From Euprymna scolopes (lineage: Eukaryota > Mollusca > Cephalopoda > Sepiida > Sepiolidae), in NCBI GenBank assembly GCA_024364805.1, contig CM044489.1, positions 112,704,620 through 112,768,619 on the forward strand: a DNA stretch of 64,000 nucleotides, in the 5' to 3' direction. A program made the translations under genes and the position numbers. Of this stretch, positions 11,960 to 25,814 are shown piece by piece. Each line of letters starts with the position of its first letter. The stretch's first letter is position 1. The notes under the pieces are model-generated. The model saw only the letters and a program-made list of their open reading frames with translations, was not told the origin of the DNA and searched no databases.

Positions 11960-13080
11960 TATAATGTTATAAGCAAATTTATTTTCAGCTCAAATAGTCA
12001 TAAATAAGCTACGCCCGCTTTAAAAGCAGGTTTTAGAAATGGACTCTTTTATTAGATTAAAGAATTTCACTTTTTTTAGAATACACACAATGTTATTATT
12101 TTAAAGATTGAAGTTTACATGATACTTTTGTACGTACTCTATCGTTGTTTCCGTAGAATATTCTAACCAAACTTAAATCTCTGATTGATTCTTGTAAGGC
12201 AACCTCATCAAGGCCTAGTTTTGATATCCCAGCTCAGAATATATTTTCTTCTTCATTGTGCTTTGTATCAGGAAGAACTTCCAACAATTAATTTATCAGC
12301 AACAGTTTTCGTATGTTAGAAAACTAGATCACGGGATTGAGTACCTGCAAATTATAACATGACCATATTCAAATATAATCTAAACAGATGTTTATTTTTA
12401 ACAGTCACGTCAAATAATTTGATATTATGAGTCTTTTTTAAATCTCTAATAAATATCTTCATTTAACTAATGATCATTTTCACAATGCATAAAGTTTACG
12501 GGCATTAAATGTAAATAACGTTGTTTAAGTATTAAATTGGGTTTATGTTGGTTTTCTTTTAATTTAATAAACGTGGAATCATTTGCAATAAAAATATAGT
12601 CCGCGCCTCTTAAATTGAATAAAGCACGCTTAAAAAGTGTCAACCTAATGAATTAGCTGAAAGAAAATAAAATGGCCATAAAATTTACTCAGATATCGCA
12701 GATTTCAACCACTTCAGTTTTTAATAAGACCAAGTGGGTTACATCTGCTTTTCTAAATTACAGATACATAATACTAAGAGGGGTTTTGATAAAAATGATC
12801 GCTCATCTCCATATATAATATTTTGATTGCATAAATTCACCTTTGGAACAAAGTACCGTAGATTTTCAACAGCAAATGCCACATACAAATTTATTTTGTC
12901 TAGACTATTAGCCACTATATTATATGACTTTATAACGCCATTTTAGACACATATAGTCGTTATAATACAATCCTACATTTCATCCTAGGAGTAATATCAT
13001 CACAATCGCAACCATCTTTAGAGGAAGTAGTTTCTATTTTTCCATCAAAATATCAAGTCCTTCTGTCGCCCCAGATCATC
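11960..13080. other. AT-rich stretch, nothing recognised
   Basis: No coding similarity, RNA gene or clear repeat seen on either strand. Confidence 0.5.
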
Positions 13081-13600
13081 AGGGGGGGGGGATTATGCAC
13101 TTTCGACAAATATTGGGTGTCACCCTTCATAACTGAATAATACCTTCCTAGACATAATATACCCTTTCCCGATTCCGATTCCACAATAATAAAGTCTCCC
13201 CAGACTAATTCCGCTTATCTGATTGGCTGACTTCTGACCTATATTCTTGATTAACGGTATTCGCATGCTAAACGATCACTTATATACCATTCAAACATGT
13301 CGTCGCGCTGATACCTACTTTTTCCCTCTGAGTACATTGCTGCGTTCATTTTCTTACATTTAACGGCGTAAGTTTGCATTTCCTCTCTCTTTCTTTCTCT
13401 GTATATATATATTTCCCAACTCTCTCTCTCGCTCGTTCTTGCTATTTATATTTCTATCTCTCGCTCGCTTTTTACATTTTCTTACGGCAATGCCGAAGAA
13501 TAAACAACAAATACTAATTTTCTCTTTCTCTCTCCCTCTCTCTCCCTCTCTCTCCCTCTCTCTCTCTCTCGCTCTCTCGCTTTGTACATTTGTTCTAGTA
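13081..13600 (+). other. GC-richer, CT-rich segment with promoter-like words
   Basis: Unlike its surroundings this part is less AT-rich. It contains CTGATTGGCTGA (an ATTGG/CCAAT-type word), a TATA-like CACTTATATACC about 60 bp later, and then pyrimidine-rich blocks ending in a (CTCTCTCCCT)n tract (13521-13572). The layout resembles a promoter or the terminal part of a retroelement, but no coding region follows that I can identify. Confidence 0.25.
13521..13572. repeat. CT-rich minisatellite
   Basis: Repeats of CTCTCTCC-type units. Confidence 0.9.
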
Positions 13601-13827
13601 ATTAATTTTATTTTTTAGACATAGTTACGTTTTTATTTACTTTTTTACGCGTACTTGATCTAAAGCTGTGCAATCTATTATGATCGTCGCCGAATTAAAA
13701 ATAAATGTTTCTGCAATATTATCTACTGGATATTGCGAACACGTTCACTTTTTAAACTTTATTGAGGATAAATTTGTAAAATATATCCACCTTTCCAATG
13801 TGAATGGTTTTAATTTAATAAACGTGA

Positions 13828-13978
13828 GAATATATATTTCCGACAATGCTGATTAAGAAAATCTCATTCAAATTTCGCGGAGACAAGTACTTATAGAGAT
13901 ATAAATAACTGTAATATGCGCTGTAATTCACTTACTGCCAGATTTGTATGCACGCGTGATAAACAAATATCTTTTTTT
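13828..13978 (+). repeat. Diverged half-copy of the 20.55-kb foldback element
   Basis: GACAATGCTGATTAAG, AGTACTTATAGAGATATAAA and GCACGCGTGATAAACAAATA follow one another in the same order and spacing as the left arm and centre at 20600-20745. Only one arm is recognisable, so this is a broken, older member of the same foldback family. Confidence 0.55.
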
Positions 13979-14045
13979 ATCTTCCGGTGGGTATGCTGAC
14001 AACAGTTATCACGGTTAAATTTGGGAGAATTTTTTCCACGGCCCG

Positions 14046-14091
14046 GCTTCAGGAGTAGACAACACCACATGTGCTGTCTACTCTGGAAGTC
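14046..14091. repeat. 46-bp imperfect palindrome
   Basis: GCTTCAGGAGTAGACA is mirrored by TGTCTACTCTGGAAG across a short ACACCACATG-type loop. Confidence 0.75.
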
Positions 14092-14099
14092 GTTTTGTA

Positions 14100-15640
14100 C
14101 CTGGGAATGTGAGGGTGTCTATTCCGCAACCCGTTATTAAGATGGTGTATATTCTAAAGCTGTTATTTACATGGGGAGTTTGGGATGTATATTCAAAACA
14201 CCGTTCATAACATGACAATACTCAAAGAAGTGAAGTTAAAAAAGTGGTAATTGTTTTGTTTTACACGTGAAATAAGAAAAACACTGGAATTTACTTTAAT
14301 ACTATTGGTGGAAGAGTTGAAAAGAGAAAAACTTGAACAACAAACAGAAACAGCTAGGATTTCTCCCACTGATTTTGATCACTCTAAACAGTTAATATAC
14401 AGTTAGAATCTCATGGATCATTTCTTTTGTAATTTTATTAATTCAGACGGATTGATGCTTTTTTTTAAAATTATGCAGTAACGTGTAACTTAAAGTAAGA
14501 GTTGATGGAAACCCTTACTCTATATCTCCCGAGTCCTTATTGCTTGATTTTCGTTGCATGGAGGAATCCAGAATAAAAAAAACAATGCCGAAATAAGAAG
14601 AGTTTACATGACCTATACTTTCAAATGCTAATCTATTATATTACCAAGTAGACTCATCGTCACCTAACGTAAATTATCCAAACGAACGTTGTGTGTTAAT
14701 GTGAGCATGCTGAATATCAACACTTTCTTCATCCTACATTTCTCATACTACGACCAATTATATATGTAAAGTTTTGAAATCAAACAAAATATAATTACAG
14801 CTGCTTTGCTTAAATAAATGACAGGTTAACCTCGATGGGTAATTTCATGCTGAACTACTGTATTATGGATTGATTTGAATTTGAAGTTGTTTTGTAACGT
14901 ACACGACCTTTATCTTCATGTGTCCCTATAACTCAATAACTAGAGTTTTATTTCTTCCGCCCGTCACACCAATAATTTTCTGGGTAAGGTTAACACTTTT
15001 GTTCAAACTTCCAACTTCTGTACACGTAACGCACCTTCTCTCAACTCCCAACGTACTTCTGCTGATTCAACTTATTTCTTTGAAATCCAACTTCAAAATG
15101 AACCACCCTCTAAAAAATCAACCCTCTTTTATTTCCAACCATGAGCATCTCGTTTGCATATCGGGTGGTTACATTGCAGGCATATAAAGAGATAAGGCAT
15201 CCATTTTTGTTTCTTTCTTCTTCATTCATTTCATTCCACGACCGACCCATTGAATTATGCACACGTGCTTATAAGGTAAGTCGCACGTTTCCCTACAGTC
15301 CCACATATCAGTGCTCTGTGATACTCACTTACTTATTGCGCTAATAAGTTTATTACAAGATTACAATAGTATCTTTCTAAGTTTACGGCCAAGAGTATCT
15401 CCGATTGGTGCCTATGCATCTAAGTACTATTTGATGCGCAAAATATAGTTTCTTCGTGGGAGATGAGCCTCCGCGCATGACATGTAAGAACTGGTTATGC
15501 TATCAATATAACTGGGTTAAACAGAACACAGCAAATGTAGAGGAGTAAACCTTCGTTACAAATCTCGGTTATCTATGTTTCACTCATTAGTAAACGGATT
15601 ATCTTGTTCTGAGAATACATGACTTCATTCATGAGATCTT
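14100..15640. other. Non-coding stretch, nothing recognised
   Basis: Short open frames at about 14918-15344 resemble no family I know and lack neighbours that would support a gene. No repeat copy elsewhere in the window was noticed. Confidence 0.5.
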
Positions 15641-15725
15641 ATATATATATATATATATTGATATATATATATATATATATACCAATTATTCTTCTAAATA
15701 TATACATGTATATATATATATAAAT
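15641..15725. repeat. Interrupted (TA)n tracts
   Basis: TA blocks at 15641-15681 and 15704-15724, each followed by a related ..ATTATTCTTCTAA.. word, so the block looks locally duplicated. Confidence 0.8.
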
Positions 15726-16446
15726 AGCACTTATTCTTCTAATATAATAAACCATTTACAAATGGCTAGTATAAACATCGCTTAACACGCATAAAATATG
15801 ATTAACTGGTGTCGCATTTAAAACATTAACCCTCAGTCCAAGTTGTTTGCGTTAATATATTAACTAAAATGTAATTTTTAATATTCTAGTTACATAATTT
15901 AATTTTATGCCATTCAGTTTTAATTTTGAATAAAAACGTTATGATATAACTTTGATACAGAAGGTATCCTTTATTGCTTTGTAAGAAGGGTGAGCTTCAC
16001 AAAGGTTGTAATTGTGTTATTCTCTGATATAATTATCTATAATTGATCCACTAAATTATTATAGCTGAGAGCTGTCACAGTATAGAATAGTATTAATATT
16101 GAAGTTATGTCAAGTGGTAATTAAATCATTATTCCCGAGAGAATTAGAGTTCATTGCTTTGCTATGAACAGAATAAGCTGTGACGCTTTCGAGATAGCAG
16201 CTAATGTAATGTCCCAATAGAGAGTAACAATTTTAACCTTCAAATGAAAGTGTATTGATTGAGTTAATGTATACTGTCAGAAACTTTGGAATTATTAATC
16301 CATATTCGCCATTTTGTTGTGTTCAGTCGAACACTGATAAAGTTAATAAAAGTATGAATCGATAACTTAATATACATTTAAATAGCGTGTTAACCTTTAG
16401 CAATAGGTGTTAGCTAAATACTTAAACACTATATTTTTATAAATTT

Positions 16447-16448
<2 letters not shown>

Positions 16449-16486
<38 letters not shown>
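16449..16486. repeat. (TA)n microsatellite
   Basis: Uninterrupted TA tract. Confidence 0.95.
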
Positions 16487-16487
<1 letters not shown>

Positions 16488-16602
16488 TTAACTTGTCTGT
16501 GTGTGTACATTTCCCTATCGAACTACTCTATCAATATGCAGTCTACGGACTTGAGAATTGACATGAGGGGTATTGAGATTTTGGAAAAGATATTTAACAT
16601 CT

Positions 16603-16896
16603 GGCCTTGATGGAGGAGAGACACAACCTTGTTGCTATGGTTTCAAATGATCTGAAATTAAATCAAGGAGAAATATATTTCATATGTTATATCTCACCTC
16701 TTTTGGAAATATAGTACGATTATGAATATATCCAGTATAAAATAAGCCTTATACACTGTGAAATTTATTTATGCATAGAAAAACAAAGAGGAGAGATATA
16801 ACATATGAAAGATATTTGGAATCAAATCTCCTCTTGCTGTTATTTCAGATTATTTGAAACCATAGCAGCAAGTTTTTGTCTCCCCTTTATCAAGGC
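16603..16896. mobile_element. Foldback (MITE-like) element, arms about 130 bp
   Basis: The left arm (GGCCTTGATGGAGGAGAGAC, TGCTATGGTTTCAAATGATC, TTTCATATGTTATATCTCAC) is repeated in reverse complement on the right (GTGA/GAGATATAACATATGAAA, ATTTGAAACCATAGCAGCAA, CTCCCCTTTATCAAGGC). The centre is near 16745. No open frame lies between the arms. This is the structure of a non-autonomous foldback or MITE element; transposon superfamily unknown. Confidence 0.75.
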
Positions 16897-16929
16897 TCGA
16901 TATTTTGGGGAAATATCAGATATTATTTA

Positions 16930-17575
16930 ATTCATATGCAAAACTAGGAAAACAACTGACTGAATAAGTATTGGTAAAGGTTCAGGATCTTTCCACCCAC
17001 GGAAAATTCTTTGAAATTACCACTATTAAAGGTTTTCGAGGTAGCTGAAAACGATAATAACAGTAAAAAAATCTAGGAAAGGAGCAGTTTTCAAGATATA
17101 ATAAATTATAAAGTGGGGGGGGTCATTTGTCCATATTAATTTACAGCAAAATAAACATCTACTTAATAGCTAAGGTGGCTATAAAGTTGGTGCTCGTTTT
17201 ACGTTAAATTAATTTAGAAAGTTGAACACCTATTTCTTAAACCACTAATGTGCGATTTTAAGGGCAAATATCACATGATCCAATACACCATCATTACGTT
17301 GCTAACAAGCCTTCATTTGTTAAATTCTGACCAGTAGTTGCCGAGATTTCGAACTTACTAAATTCTCCCCCAAAAGTGGTATATCTATATATGAGTATAT
17401 CTATACATGTCACCAAATTGAAATACTCATATCTTTAATTTTATGGTCCGAGACTACATGAGAATTCGCAAACTTTTAGAAGATTATTATAATATTCTAT
17501 GGTTGAAATGTTATAGCAATATGTCAAAAAGAACCTATACTTCCAAACTAATAAGGTATGCAAAAATTAGCATAC
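16930..17575. other. Non-coding stretch, nothing recognised
   Basis: AT-rich DNA with no coding similarity. The short open frame at 17443-17685 runs into a (TA)n array and is not credible. Confidence 0.5.
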
Positions 17576-17577
17576 CT

Positions 17578-17578
17578 T

Positions 17579-17626
<48 letters not shown>

Positions 17627-17627
17627 C
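17578..17627. repeat. (TA)n microsatellite
   Basis: TA tract with one TG interruption. Confidence 0.95.
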
Positions 17628-18401
17628 TAAACTATCTGTGACCCATGTGTCAGTATGTTATATTAGTTATAGAATTAATGTATGAGCGTGACACTTGACG
17701 TAAAGAAAATTGTTTTTATGACATAACAAACATTTCTATGAAAGTATATTAAAATGAAAAAAGAATATAGATAGATTTCTATGAGTCATTCTGTTTATAA
17801 TTGTTTATTTCTGAAAAAATACTTACAGCCATTGAATTATAAGTGGTTTCCCATATTTATAGGTAAATGTGCACTGAATAGATACCATAATACTTAAAGT
17901 TAAATTCAAATTTTGATATATCTTTTAATTTAAACACGAAAAAAAAACATTGGGACGTTGAAAATGTACACAGTAAAATAATACGGTTTATTGTCGCGTT
18001 GATTATTTGTTCGTAACGCAAATTAAAAACAACATATTTTCGGGGTTATTTATTTATGTTGGTAGTGTAGAAGAAAATGTATGTTTTTTTAAGAAAGGTG
18101 TATTAGAAAATGGAGGATAAATTAAGAATAACTTAATCGTAAAACGTAAATGAACGATGTAAAAAAAGCAGAAAGTTTTTGCACTTGGTTATTTGGATAA
18201 TTTAAATGCGAAAAAAATGGGACACTAATAATAATTTCGAAATAATAACGTTAATATTTCAGTGCGCAGGTCAAAATCTTCAAAAGAAGCAATTTGTGTT
18301 TATTTGTTTACATTGCTATGGGTTAATGTTTATGCGTGCATGCGCAAGCGGATGTCGTAAACTGGAACGTGAGTGACATCACCCGTTACAAGATCATTTT
18401 A

Positions 18402-18408
<7 letters not shown>

Positions 18409-18446
<38 letters not shown>
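18409..18446. repeat. (TA)n microsatellite
   Basis: Uninterrupted TA tract. Confidence 0.95.
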
Positions 18447-19019
18447 TGTTCTAGCAAACCAGCTTCAGTTTTGCTGTTTAGCGATGAATTTTGTCTTCAC
18501 ATTCTTTTTCTTCGTCGTCTCCCTCACGCCTTGCCAGGCCACTAATATATCTATATATATACAAATGTAATTCTTGGTTCGTTCAAAGTCGATAAAAACA
18601 TACTTCTACATTCCCAATTTATTTGAAATTTTAAGACAACCCATCTTTAGAGTCGAGGGATGTTTCTATATTATAAAAATAAATTAACATCGCCAATTAT
18701 AAAAATATTAAATAAAATAAAAATATTTTTCGTACGCCGATAGTGGGATCCTGTTTTGTTGATAGAACTGAACTTCCGTTTCAATTCATTTCATACACGA
18801 CGATCTGACGAAACGAATTAGAAGATTTCATTTTCTGTTTACTCGATAAGTAAAAAAAAACATAATTCATTTGTTTATCTTCAAAATTTTTTAATTTAAA
18901 TTTTTTTTCTTTATTATATCAGGCAAAAAAAGTTGCTCGCTTGCTTTTGGAATCGAAGTCGTTTTTTTGTTTTTGTTTTGTTTTTTTTATTTTTTGATAT
19001 GAGAAAATATGAACTTTTT

Positions 19020-19315
19020 TATGATTAAAACTATAAATTGTTAGGTGAAAGTACAGTTTTTTTTCGAAGAAAATGTATGGATTGGTAACGTGCTTAAATA
19101 ATATTTGGTGCTAATGCAGACAGTGATCAGTGCCATGTTTAAATCGTATTTCCACGTTAAATTAAAGTTTTATTATATGTTTTTTATTCAATTGTAAGGT
19201 TAAAATACAGATTAGGTACAAAACACCCTCCTCTCCCCATGTTAAGAATGACTTTTAAAATAATAACCTTATTATTTCAGCACTGATCACTCTCTGCATG
19301 AGTACCGTACTTTCA
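19020..19315 (-). repeat. Inverted copy of the 19.3-20.0 kb tandem unit with flank
   Basis: TAAATTGTTAGGTGAAAGTA at about 19035, then from about 19185 TACAGATTAGGTACAAAACA, CTCCCCATGTTAAGAATGAC and CACTCTCTGCATGAGTACCG. These are the reverse complement of the tandem unit that follows on the plus strand, so this copy and the array form an inverted pair. Confidence 0.8.
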
Positions 19316-20060
19316 CCTAACAATTTAATAAACAAAACATTGCACTTATGCAGATAAAGTACCGCGCTAAAATGATAACATTATTTAGAAAGCCATTCTT
19401 AAAATGGTGATGGCGTTTTGTACCTATTCTATATTTTCACCTAATAATTTAATAAACAAAAGATGGTACTTATGCAGAGAAGGTACCATGCTGAAATAAT
19501 GTTATTAAGAAAGACATTCTTAACATGGGAAGGGGAGGGTTTTCTGTAACTTTTTTATACTTTCACCTAACAATCTAATGAACAAAAGATGGTACTTATG
19601 CAGAGAAAGTAATGTGCTGAAATAATACCGTAATTTGGAAAACTATTCTTAATATTGGGAGGGAGTTTTGCATCTATTCTATACTTACACCTAACAAGTT
19701 AATAAACAAAAATAGATAGTGCTTATGCATAGAAAATACCATGCTGAAATAATGTTATTTAGAAAGACATTCTCAACATGGGGACGTAATTTTGTAACTA
19801 TTCTGTCCTTTCACCTAACAATTTAATACACAAACATGGTACTTATGCAGAGAAGCTACCCTACTGAAATAATGACGTTATTATTTAGAAAGTCATTCTT
19901 AACATGCAAATAGGGGTGTTCTGTAACTATTCTGTACTTTCACCTAACAATTTAATAAACAAAAGTTAAACTTAAGCGGACAAGGAACAGTACTGAGCAA
20001 TCATTAACATTATTATTTAGAAAACCATTCTTAACATGGGGAGGAAGGATGTTTTTTAAC
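19311..20060 (+). repeat. Tandem array, about six diverged units of about 125-130 bp
   Basis: Each unit runs CACCTAACAATTTAATAAAC, ACTTATGCAGAGAAAGTACC, TGCTGAAATAATGTTATT, AAGACATTCTTAACATGGGG, a G-rich block, then TTTTGTAACTATTCTGTACT. Units start near 19311, 19440, 19566, 19693, 19818 and 19945 and differ at many positions, so the array is old or was built from already diverged copies. No coding potential. Confidence 0.85.
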
Positions 20061-20545
20061 TAATCTGTACTTTCGGTTCCAATGCAGAGAGTGATCCGCG
20101 CTACTTTTTAAATCGTATTTCAACGTGTAATTAAACTGTTATGATATGTTTTTATTCAATTGTAAGGTTAAAGTACAGAATAGGTACAAAACCACCCCCT
20201 CCCCATGTTAAGAATGGCTTTTTAAATAATAACGTTATTTCACTCTCTGCATGAGTACCGATTAATGTTTTGTTTTTTGCTTTTTTATCGTAATATTTTG
20301 GGTTTTTTAAGAAAACCTTTTTCAACAAAAATTGAAAGTACACGTTTTTTCTTTTTTTAGAGAAGTTGTTTTTATATAAGAAAATATGAATGCTTTTTCT
20401 TTATTAAAGAAATTGGGTACTCATGCAATTATTGATCCGTGCTGAAATAATAACGTAATTATTTAAAAAGACATTCTTAACATGGGGAGAAGAGGGTGTT
20501 TTCTACCTATTCTGTACTTTAACTTACAATTGAATAAAAAAAACG
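20060..20545. repeat. Further inverted and direct copies of the same repeat
   Basis: An inverted copy lies at about 20150-20275 (GTACAGAATAGGTACAAAAC ... CTGCATGAGTACCG) and a direct copy at about 20415-20545 (GGTACTCATGCAATTATTGA ... CTATTCTGTACTTT). The preceding GAGAGTGATCCGCGCTACTT block (20080-20150) recurs in reverse complement at about 20950-21005. Confidence 0.8.
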
Positions 20546-20550
20546 GTAAA

Positions 20551-20921
20551 TTTTTAGATTAGGTCTACCTCCACAATTCTCTTTTAAATTACGACTTGTA
20601 TAAATTTTCGACTATGCTGAATACGGAAATCGCATTGAAATTTTGCAAAAATAAGTAGTTATCGAGATATAAAAGGTTGTATAATGCATTGTAATCTCTG
20701 GCGGCTATCTTTTTACGCGCGTGCGCGTGCGTCATAAACAAATCTACGCGCGTAATAAAGATGATCGCCAAAGAATACAATGCATCAAACAACTATTTAT
20801 ATCTCGATAACTACTTATTTCTGCCAAATTTCAATGTTGTATCCGTATTCAGCATAGTCGGAAACATAAAAGTCGTTATTTAAAAGAAAATTGTGGAGGT
20901 GGACCTAATCTAAAAAAAAAT
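20551..20921. mobile_element. Foldback element, arms about 160 bp, GC-rich centre
   Basis: TTTTTAGATTAGGTCTACCT at the left is mirrored by AGGTGGACCTAATCTAAAAA at the right with one mismatch, and the inner arms (GACTATGCTGAATACGGA, AAGTAGTTATCGAGATATAA, ATGCATTGTA) also match in reverse complement. The centre holds ACGCGCGTGCGCGTGCGTCA and TCTACGCGCGTA, strongly unlike the AT-rich surroundings. A diverged half-copy occurs at 13828-13978. No protein is encoded; non-autonomous foldback or MITE type. Confidence 0.85.
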
Positions 20922-21159
20922 ATCCAAACAACATATAAAACTTTAATTAAACTTGGAAATACGATTTTAAAAAATAGCGCGGATCAGTAAGTGCATTAGC
21001 ACCCATTAATCGATTAAACTGACCTTATTACCAAATAAGCTCTGGCTACAATTTTGAACGCGCCGTTCACGATGGTTTTTTTTTTTCAAGTTAAATTCAA
21101 CTTTCACAATATCTTTTTATTTTTTTATAATTTCACGATATCTTTTTTTTAATAATAAA

Positions 21160-21305
21160 TTGTTAGTTGAAAGCACAGAATAGTTACAAAACACCATCCC
21201 CTCTTTATGGTAAGAATGGCTGGAAAAAAATTAGGTACTCGTGCAGAGAGTGATACGTGCAAAAGTAATAACGTTATTATTTAAAAGCCATTCTTAACAT
21301 GGGGA
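21160..21305. repeat. Inverted plus direct copy of the tandem unit, cut by gap
   Basis: AATTGTTAGTTGAAAGCACA and AGTTACAAAACACC (inverted copy) are followed at 21227 by TTAGGTACTCGTGCAGAGAG and GCCATTCTTAACATGGGGA (direct copy), after which the N run starts. The unresolved gap therefore begins inside this repeat. Confidence 0.8.
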
Positions 21306-22106
21306 NNNNNNNNNNNNNNNNNNNNNNNNNNNNNNNNNNNNNNNNNNNNNNNNNNNNNNNNNNNNNNNNNNNNNNNNNNNNNNNNNNNNNNNNNNNNNNN
21401 NNNNNNNNNNNNNNNNNNNNNNNNNNNNNNNNNNNNNNNNNNNNNNNNNNNNNNNNNNNNNNNNNNNNNNNNNNNNNNNNNNNNNNNNNNNNNNNNNNNN
21501 NNNNNNNNNNNNNNNNNNNNNNNNNNNNNNNNNNNNNNNNNNNNNNNNNNNNNNNNNNNNNNNNNNNNNNNNNNNNNNNNNNNNNNNNNNNNNNNNNNNN
21601 NNNNNNNNNNNNNNNNNNNNNNNNNNNNNNNNNNNNNNNNNNNNNNNNNNNNNNNNNNNNNNNNNNNNNNNNNNNNNNNNNNNNNNNNNNNNNNNNNNNN
21701 NNNNNNNNNNNNNNNNNNNNNNNNNNNNNNNNNNNNNNNNNNNNNNNNNNNNNNNNNNNNNNNNNNNNNNNNNNNNNNNNNNNNNNNNNNNNNNNNNNNN
21801 NNNNNNNNNNNNNNNNNNNNNNNNNNNNNNNNNNNNNNNNNNNNNNNNNNNNNNNNNNNNNNNNNNNNNNNNNNNNNNNNNNNNNNNNNNNNNNNNNNNN
21901 NNNNNNNNNNNNNNNNNNNNNNNNNNNNNNNNNNNNNNNNNNNNNNNNNNNNNNNNNNNNNNNNNNNNNNNNNNNNNNNNNNNNNNNNNNNNNNNNNNNN
22001 NNNNNNNNNNNNNNNNNNNNNNNNNNNNNNNNNNNNNNNNNNNNNNNNNNNNNNNNNNNNNNNNNNNNNNNNNNNNNNNNNNNNNNNNNNNNNNNNNNNN
22101 NNNNNN
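21306..22106. other. Assembly gap, 801 N
   Basis: All bases are N. The left edge is inside a copy of the 125-130 bp repeat and the right edge inside a foldback arm, so more copies of these repeats probably fill it. Confidence 1.
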
Positions 22107-22600
22107 ATGTATAACAAATGTTATCAAAGGCAAGATATGTTACTTTTAATCAAAATGGATGTTTTTTTTTAGTTTTTTTTATGTAAAATGTTTATTCGGC
22201 TCGAAAAACTCAGCGTTTACTGCTATATTTTAAATTACAAATGGCGAAAGACTGTGTTATACACGTTAAGTTTGGGAAAATGAGTTAAAACTAAAAACTA
22301 TACAAAATACTGTTAAAACCACCGAATACATGTCTGCCTATGTCACGGTAACATATATTGAGTGAGTTCCTGACAATATTTAGTGTAGTATTTTAGTTTT
22401 AACTCATCTTCCCAAACTTGACGTGCTAAACACAGTCTGCCGCTATTTGTATTTTTCAAATATACAGATAAACACTGCATGTTTTCGAACCGATTAAACA
22501 TTTTACACTAAATAAAACACTAAAATCTTATCCAGTTTGGAAGAAAAGTAACTTGTCTTGCCTTTGATAACATTTATTTGTTATATTTATTTTTCAACAA
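22107..22600. mobile_element. Foldback element, arms about 240 bp
   Basis: From the gap edge, ATGTTATCAAAGGCAAGATA, TTTATTCGGCTCGAAAAACT and AAGTTTGGGAAAATGAGTTA read inwards. The right half is the reverse complement: TAACTCATCTTCCCAAACTT, TTTTCGAACCGATTAAACAT, CTTGCCTTTGATAACATTTA. The centre is near 22345. The left terminus may lie in the gap. No coding potential. Confidence 0.85.
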
Positions 22601-22630
22601 CTTTTTCGTTTCTATGTTTAGTAATACAGA

Positions 22631-22930
22631 CCCGTTTTATTTACTGTAACGTTTAGTTGGCTCGAAAAACAGTGTTTCTCAGTGTATTTGAAAAATACAA
22701 ATGGTGGCGGACACTTTTGATGATGTTAAATTTGGGAAAATGATTTAAAACTAAAAACTATACAAAATATTGTCAGAAACCCACCAATGTCATGATAACA
22801 TATAATCAGTGGGTGTCTGACGCTGTTTTGTATAGTTTTTAACTGATTTTCCCAAACGTATTCAAGAGAGACCACGACCATTCGTCTTTTTCAAATACAT
22901 CGATAAACACTGAGTTTTTGAGCCGGATCC
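22631..22930. mobile_element. Second foldback element of the same family
   Basis: The same arm words recur (TTTAGTTGGCTCGAAAAACA, AATTTGGGAAAATGATTTAA, then reverse-complement AACTGATTTTCCCAAACGTA and ACTGAGTTTTTGAGCCGGAT). Arms are about 140 bp, so this member is shorter or more eroded than the one 30 bp to its left. The two lie in tandem. Confidence 0.8.
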
Positions 22931-23098
22931 GGATCCAATTCTGCAAGAGTACCATTTTTTTTTTCATTTTCGCCTTTTTTTTAAAGCTTTTTGGAACGGA
23001 TTGCTGTACTAAGAATATAAAAAAAAACATGCATTTTCTCTTTTTATTAGAATTTTCCATTAAATCAAATTGAGCCACAGCAACGCATGGCAGGGTAC

Positions 23099-25250
<2,152 letters not shown>

Positions 25251-25254
25251 GTAG

Positions 25255-25440
25255 ATATTGTGATAATAAAATTTATCTAAGAACACTCACACACACATGA
25301 AGTACATTTGTGTGAACGTTTGAAAAGTCGGTCCAGCTGTTTCCGAGTGTACAGGGAACGAACTCAAATACAGAGAGGCATACACAAACAAACAGGTATA
25401 CACGAAGACACGCACACACACACACGTTTTATATACAAAT
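25255..25440 (+). repeat. Possible mobile-element tail with CA-rich end
   Basis: AAAAGTCGGTCCAGCTGTTT CCGAGTG followed by GGGAACGAAC and a run of ACAAACAAACA/CACACA resembles the 3' portion of several invertebrate mobile elements (a GGTCCAGCCGTTT word followed by ACAAAC-rich DNA). Short and unassigned. Confidence 0.3.
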
Positions 25441-25814
25441 GGTGATATTACGCGTTTTTGATAGATAATACAAATTAATTACGAAGTATAGTTTCTTTTG
25501 CATAAATAGAAATAATATTTTTCACAGAGAATAAGGAAAGTAATTCACACTATTTCGGGATAATGTTTGCATCTTATTAGTGGTATAAATCTTACGTCGG
25601 CTTACTTAAAGATAATAGAACTAATATGAATATCAAAGTGTAATTAGTAATTGATAGTATTCAACCAAATTCAAGTATTTTTTCTAAATAACAACAGCAA
25701 TTTCTTCCTTGAATTGAGCATGGAATGGAAGCATTTTTTTAATTCACTTTTCACCCCAAACAAGCCAAGTGTCACTTTGAAGTAGGGGGCTACTATCGGG
25801 GACATAATTTGCGG

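Noticed and set aside
13081-13600. Possible host-gene promoter with CCAAT- and TATA-like words
   Set aside because: No coding sequence or splice pattern follows; kept only as a low-confidence segment.
21281-22133. Long open frames across the N runs (also 48494-49192)
   Set aside because: They consist of unknown residues from assembly gaps.
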